A stretch of 52,111 nt of DNA from NCBI RefSeq assembly GCF_900102965.1, contig NZ_FNGM01000025.1, positions 1 through 52,111 of the forward strand. Direction: 5' to 3'. Positions within the stretch are counted from its first letter, which is position 1. The number at the start of each line of letters is the position of its first letter. This DNA is from Paenibacillus jilunlii. GTDB lineage: Bacteria; Bacillota; Bacilli; Paenibacillales; Paenibacillaceae. Of this stretch, positions 49,664 to 52,111 are shown one piece after another. The position numbers were made by a program, and so were the translations under genes. The notes under the pieces are model-generated. The model was given only the letters and a program-made list of their open reading frames with translations, had not been told where the DNA came from and made no database searches.

Positions 49664-51874
49664 ATGACGGTTGGTTATAAAGATTTGCGGCACAATCCCG
49701 CGTACACAAGACCGCAGATGTCTGATGAGGAATTCTTAAGAACGATGCTGGACCTGGACAGGCCGGAGCTTGCAGAGGTAGCAGCCAAGCTGCATGAGGG
49801 CAACGTCCCGGGGGCAAGAGATGCCTATTTGGAGATTATTGCGTCCGGTAACACCGGAAGATATTACTTCGATGTGAAGGATGTTCCCAGCCTCATGGCA
49901 TATGCGATGAACAGCTACAGCCAAGGGGAGGAAGCCAAGCAGGACATTGCCGAGGCCGACCGGATTGCAGAGGGCGATATTCCGCTGTTCAAGGGCAAAA
50001 GAGTGGTTTTCCCGAAGGGAGCCTATGATTGGAACAGCTGGCTGTACGACAGCTCGCAGTATCAGCTGCATCTGACGCGGTTTGTCTATGTCAAACGTCT
50101 GGCCAGAGCGTATGCGCTGACCGGCGATGAGAAATATGCCAAGTGCTTCAACGGCATGATGAGCCATTTCATTGACGATAACCCGATGCCGGTGGACGAT
50201 ACCTTCCGGGCCGAGCATTCCACCTGGGACCCTCTTTCTGTCGGAGTGCGGCTGTTCATGCTGCCGGAAGCCTTCATTACGTTCTTCAGCTCTCCTTCGT
50301 TTGAGCCTGAAGTCAAACTGAAGCTGATCAAATCCTTCCATGAACACGGCCAATATGTCCGTAAGTATCATGCCACTCATGGCAATCATGTCTGCATGCA
50401 GCTTCGCGGATTAATCCAGACGGCTCTGCTTCTGCCGGAGCTGAAGGATTCCGCAGAATGGCTGGATTACGGCATGCGTGAAATGCCGGGGTATATCCTG
50501 CAGAATGTGTACCCGGACGGGGTGCAGTTTGAAGGCAGCCCCAACTATCATCTGGTTGTGATGCGCGATCTGTATGAGCTGGTGGCGCTGTTCCACAAGC
50601 TTGGCATCGCCGCCGGTGAGTATCAGGAAATTCTGGAGAACATGTTCGTCGTCATGATGCATTTGCTGGCCCCGGACGGACAATTGGTCAAATTCGGCGA
50701 TACCGACCTGCAGGTAGCCAGTGAACTGCGCAATGTTATGAGCCTGGGGGCATACCTGTATCAGCGCAGCGATTTCAAGTTCCTGGGGCATGAGCGGCTG
50801 CCGTTCTCGCTCATCTGGAGAGTGGGGCCGGAAGCTGTGGAGGACTATAATCAGCTGAAGGCGGTGGAGCCAGCAGAAACGGCAGCCTGCTTTCCAGCCG
50901 GGGGATATTTGACCTCCCGGCAGGGCTGGAAGCATACCGACATGTATATGGCCATGCGGGCCGGCGTTGGAGTAGGCGGACATGCCCATTCCGATGCGCT
51001 CAGCCTGGTGCTCTATGCCGGCGGGCGCGAGTTGCTGGCGGATTCAGGAATGGGGCTGTTCGAATGGAACAAGGAGCGTAAATACGCGGTATCTACCCGG
51101 GCCCACAATACAGTAGTTGTAGACGGACAGGATCAGCATGTCCGCAGCTTTCACTGGAATACACCGGCTACCGCTGCATGCAGAATCTGGGATTTTCAAA
51201 CGAATAATCAATATGACTATACGTTTGCCAGCCATTACGGCTATACCCGCTATGATGATCCGGTGGTCCATACCCGCAAGGTTCTGTTCATCAAGAACAG
51301 CTACTGGCTGATCGTGGATCTGTTTGAAGCGAAGGAGCAGCACACTTACGAGCAGTACTTTCATCTGCCGCCCGGCGGAGTGGCGTACGATTGCCGCACC
51401 AGGGAGGTATCCACGCAACTGGGTGATGCTAATCTGCTGCTTGTGCATCCGTCTGCCGGGCAGCGGATGGATCAGCTGTCCGTAGAACCGGGACTGATCT
51501 TCAAACAGGGTAATTATTATGATAACCCGGTGGTGAAGCGTGCCTTGACGGCTGCGGGAAGAACGGTCATTGAAACGCTTGCCGTTCCGTTCGGAACCGC
51601 AAGACCGAAGGTGAAGGTCGAACGCCTGCCTGCCAGGAGAAACGGGGTAGAACTATCTGCTGAAGAGGCAACCGCCCTGCGTATTGTGATGGAAGACAGA
51701 GTAGATGAAATCTGCTTATTCCATAACAGCTTCAACGTAGAGGGATACCTCGATCATACCGGCAATATCATTGCGGATGCGCTGCTGCCCCGCAAGAACG
51801 AGCCGGAAGCATTGGAGTTTGCCGGTGCCACGTACCGCCGGGATGTTATTGTTTTATCGAACCGAACAGTCTAG
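49664..51874 (+). CDS. Heparinase II/III-family polysaccharide lyase
   Basis: A 736-residue enzyme. ATG 49664 is preferred (AAAGGTGAT upstream); ATG 49625 is possible but poorly served. An alpha-toroid N-terminal half holds probable catalytic blocks THGNHVCMQLRGL and GVQFEGSPNYHLVVMRDL. The C-terminal beta-sandwich carries the family signature GGHAHSDALSLVLYAGGREL, then LADSGMG and RAHNTVVVDGQ. These lyases cleave uronic-acid glycans (heparin-, alginate- or glycosaminoglycan-like) by beta-elimination. There is no signal peptide, so it should act in the cytoplasm on imported oligosaccharides. It is last in the uptake operon. The substrate is not decidable from sequence. Confidence 0.9.
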   Translation: MTVGYKDLRHNPAYTRPQMSDEEFLRTMLDLDRPELAEVAAKLHEGNVPGARDAYLEIIASGNTGRYYFDVKDVPSLMAYAMNSYSQGEEAKQDIAEADRIAEGDIPLFKGKRVVFPKGAYDWNSWLYDSSQYQLHLTRFVYVKRLARAYALTGDEKYAKCFNGMMSHFIDDNPMPVDDTFRAEHSTWDPLSVGVRLFMLPEAFITFFSSPSFEPEVKLKLIKSFHEHGQYVRKYHATHGNHVCMQLRGLIQTALLLPELKDSAEWLDYGMREMPGYILQNVYPDGVQFEGSPNYHLVVMRDLYELVALFHKLGIAAGEYQEILENMFVVMMHLLAPDGQLVKFGDTDLQVASELRNVMSLGAYLYQRSDFKFLGHERLPFSLIWRVGPEAVEDYNQLKAVEPAETAACFPAGGYLTSRQGWKHTDMYMAMRAGVGVGGHAHSDALSLVLYAGGRELLADSGMGLFEWNKERKYAVSTRAHNTVVVDGQDQHVRSFHWNTPATAACRIWDFQTNNQYDYTFASHYGYTRYDDPVVHTRKVLFIKNSYWLIVDLFEAKEQHTYEQYFHLPPGGVAYDCRTREVSTQLGDANLLLVHPSAGQRMDQLSVEPGLIFKQGNYYDNPVVKRALTAAGRTVIETLAVPFGTARPKVKVERLPARRNGVELSAEEATALRIVMEDRVDEICLFHNSFNVEGYLDHTGNIIADALLPRKNEPEALEFAGATYRRDVIVLSNRTV

Positions 51875-51891
51875 CTGAGCTTAATTCAGGC

Positions 51892-51930
51892 ACACCCATT
51901 CCGCTAAGGAGTGGGTGTTTGTATTTTATT
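51892..51930 (+). terminator. Terminator of the polysaccharide uptake operon
   Basis: ACACCCA (51892-51898) pairs with TGGGTGT (51912-51918), with an inner CC..GG pair, followed by TTGTATTTTATT. Confidence 0.85.
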
Positions 51931-51937
51931 GGGCGAA

Positions 51938-52111
51938 ATTACCTCTGCTTGGCGCAGGCGGGCGAACAGGCGGGATGAGAGGTAAAAGTACCTTTGATTT
52001 TGACGCAGACGGGCGAACAGGCGGGATAAGAGGTAAAAGTACCTTTGAAATTGGCTCAGGCGGGCGAACTGGCTAAATAAGAGGTAAAAGTACCTTTGAT
52101 TTTGACGCAGG
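51938..52111. repeat. Hairpin array D (51-bp period), continuing past the window
   Basis: GGTA cores at 51981, 52032 and 52083 are exactly 51 apart, each in AGAGGTA-AAAG-TACCTTTG. A partial first unit (TACCTCTG near 51940) precedes them. The spacer is GACGCAGACGGGCGAACAGG-like. The right arm TACCTTTG is identical to that of array C; the left arm pairs with it through one G-U. The array runs off the right edge, so its size is unknown. Confidence 0.85.

Overview
The window looks like the chromosome of a Paenibacillus-type member of the Bacillales. This is an inference from gene content: LplB/YtcP-type carbohydrate ABC permeases with large LplA-type lipoproteins, paired YesM/YesN two-component regulators, Bacillus-type CysJI, an ECF41 sigma factor, strong AGGAGG-type ribosome binding sites, and frequent GTG/TTG starts. 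No tRNA, rRNA or CRISPR array is visible.

Layout. 1-210: start of an IS256-family transposase running off the left edge. 311-535: hairpin repeat array A. 706-9538: sugar-uptake operon (two permeases, lipoprotein, YesM kinase, YesN regulator, second lipoprotein). 9730-10433: YbaK-type deacylase and a small membrane ORF. 10734-12797: divergent MarR regulator and MFS exporter sharing one operator region. 13480-14983: AhpD-like protein plus ECF41 sigma factor behind an ECF41-type promoter. 15110-16881: UPF0210 and ACT-domain genes. 17116-22415: signalling operon (HPt-REC-GGDEF-REC, CheY-like protein, hybrid kinase). 22501-23475: aldo/keto reductase with a MerR-type promoter. 23467-25557: about 2.1 kb without genes, filled by four repeat arrays. 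25580-26937: DUF421 protein and LspA. 27271-30893: sulfite reductase cysJI. 31578-32324: methionine aminopeptidase. 33005-37160: partner-switching operon (PP2C phosphatase, RsbW-like kinase, chemoreceptor, STAS protein). 37247-41497 (minus): CBS protein, a 7TM double-kinase hybrid sensor, VOC protein. 41571-51874: polysaccharide locus, with YesM/YesN and a TIM-barrel isomerase on minus, diverging from lipoprotein, two permeases and a heparinase II/III-family lyase on plus. The window ends inside repeat array D.

How it works together (inference). Two loci import oligosaccharides with a lipoprotein and two permeases but encode no ATPase, so a shared MsmX-type ATPase elsewhere is expected. YesM/YesN senses the substrate, and cre-like sites suggest CcpA repression. 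In the second locus the imported, probably uronic-acid-containing, oligomer would be cut in the cytoplasm by the lyase.

The most unusual property is in the gaps between genes. Seven tandem arrays with several unrelated sequences (A, B, C, D, two of family E, and F), plus part of an eighth (J), are built mostly on one spacing of about 51 bp. Most carry a small palindrome in each unit. Arrays A, B, C and D look like one hairpin family whose stem bases change in a compensating way.
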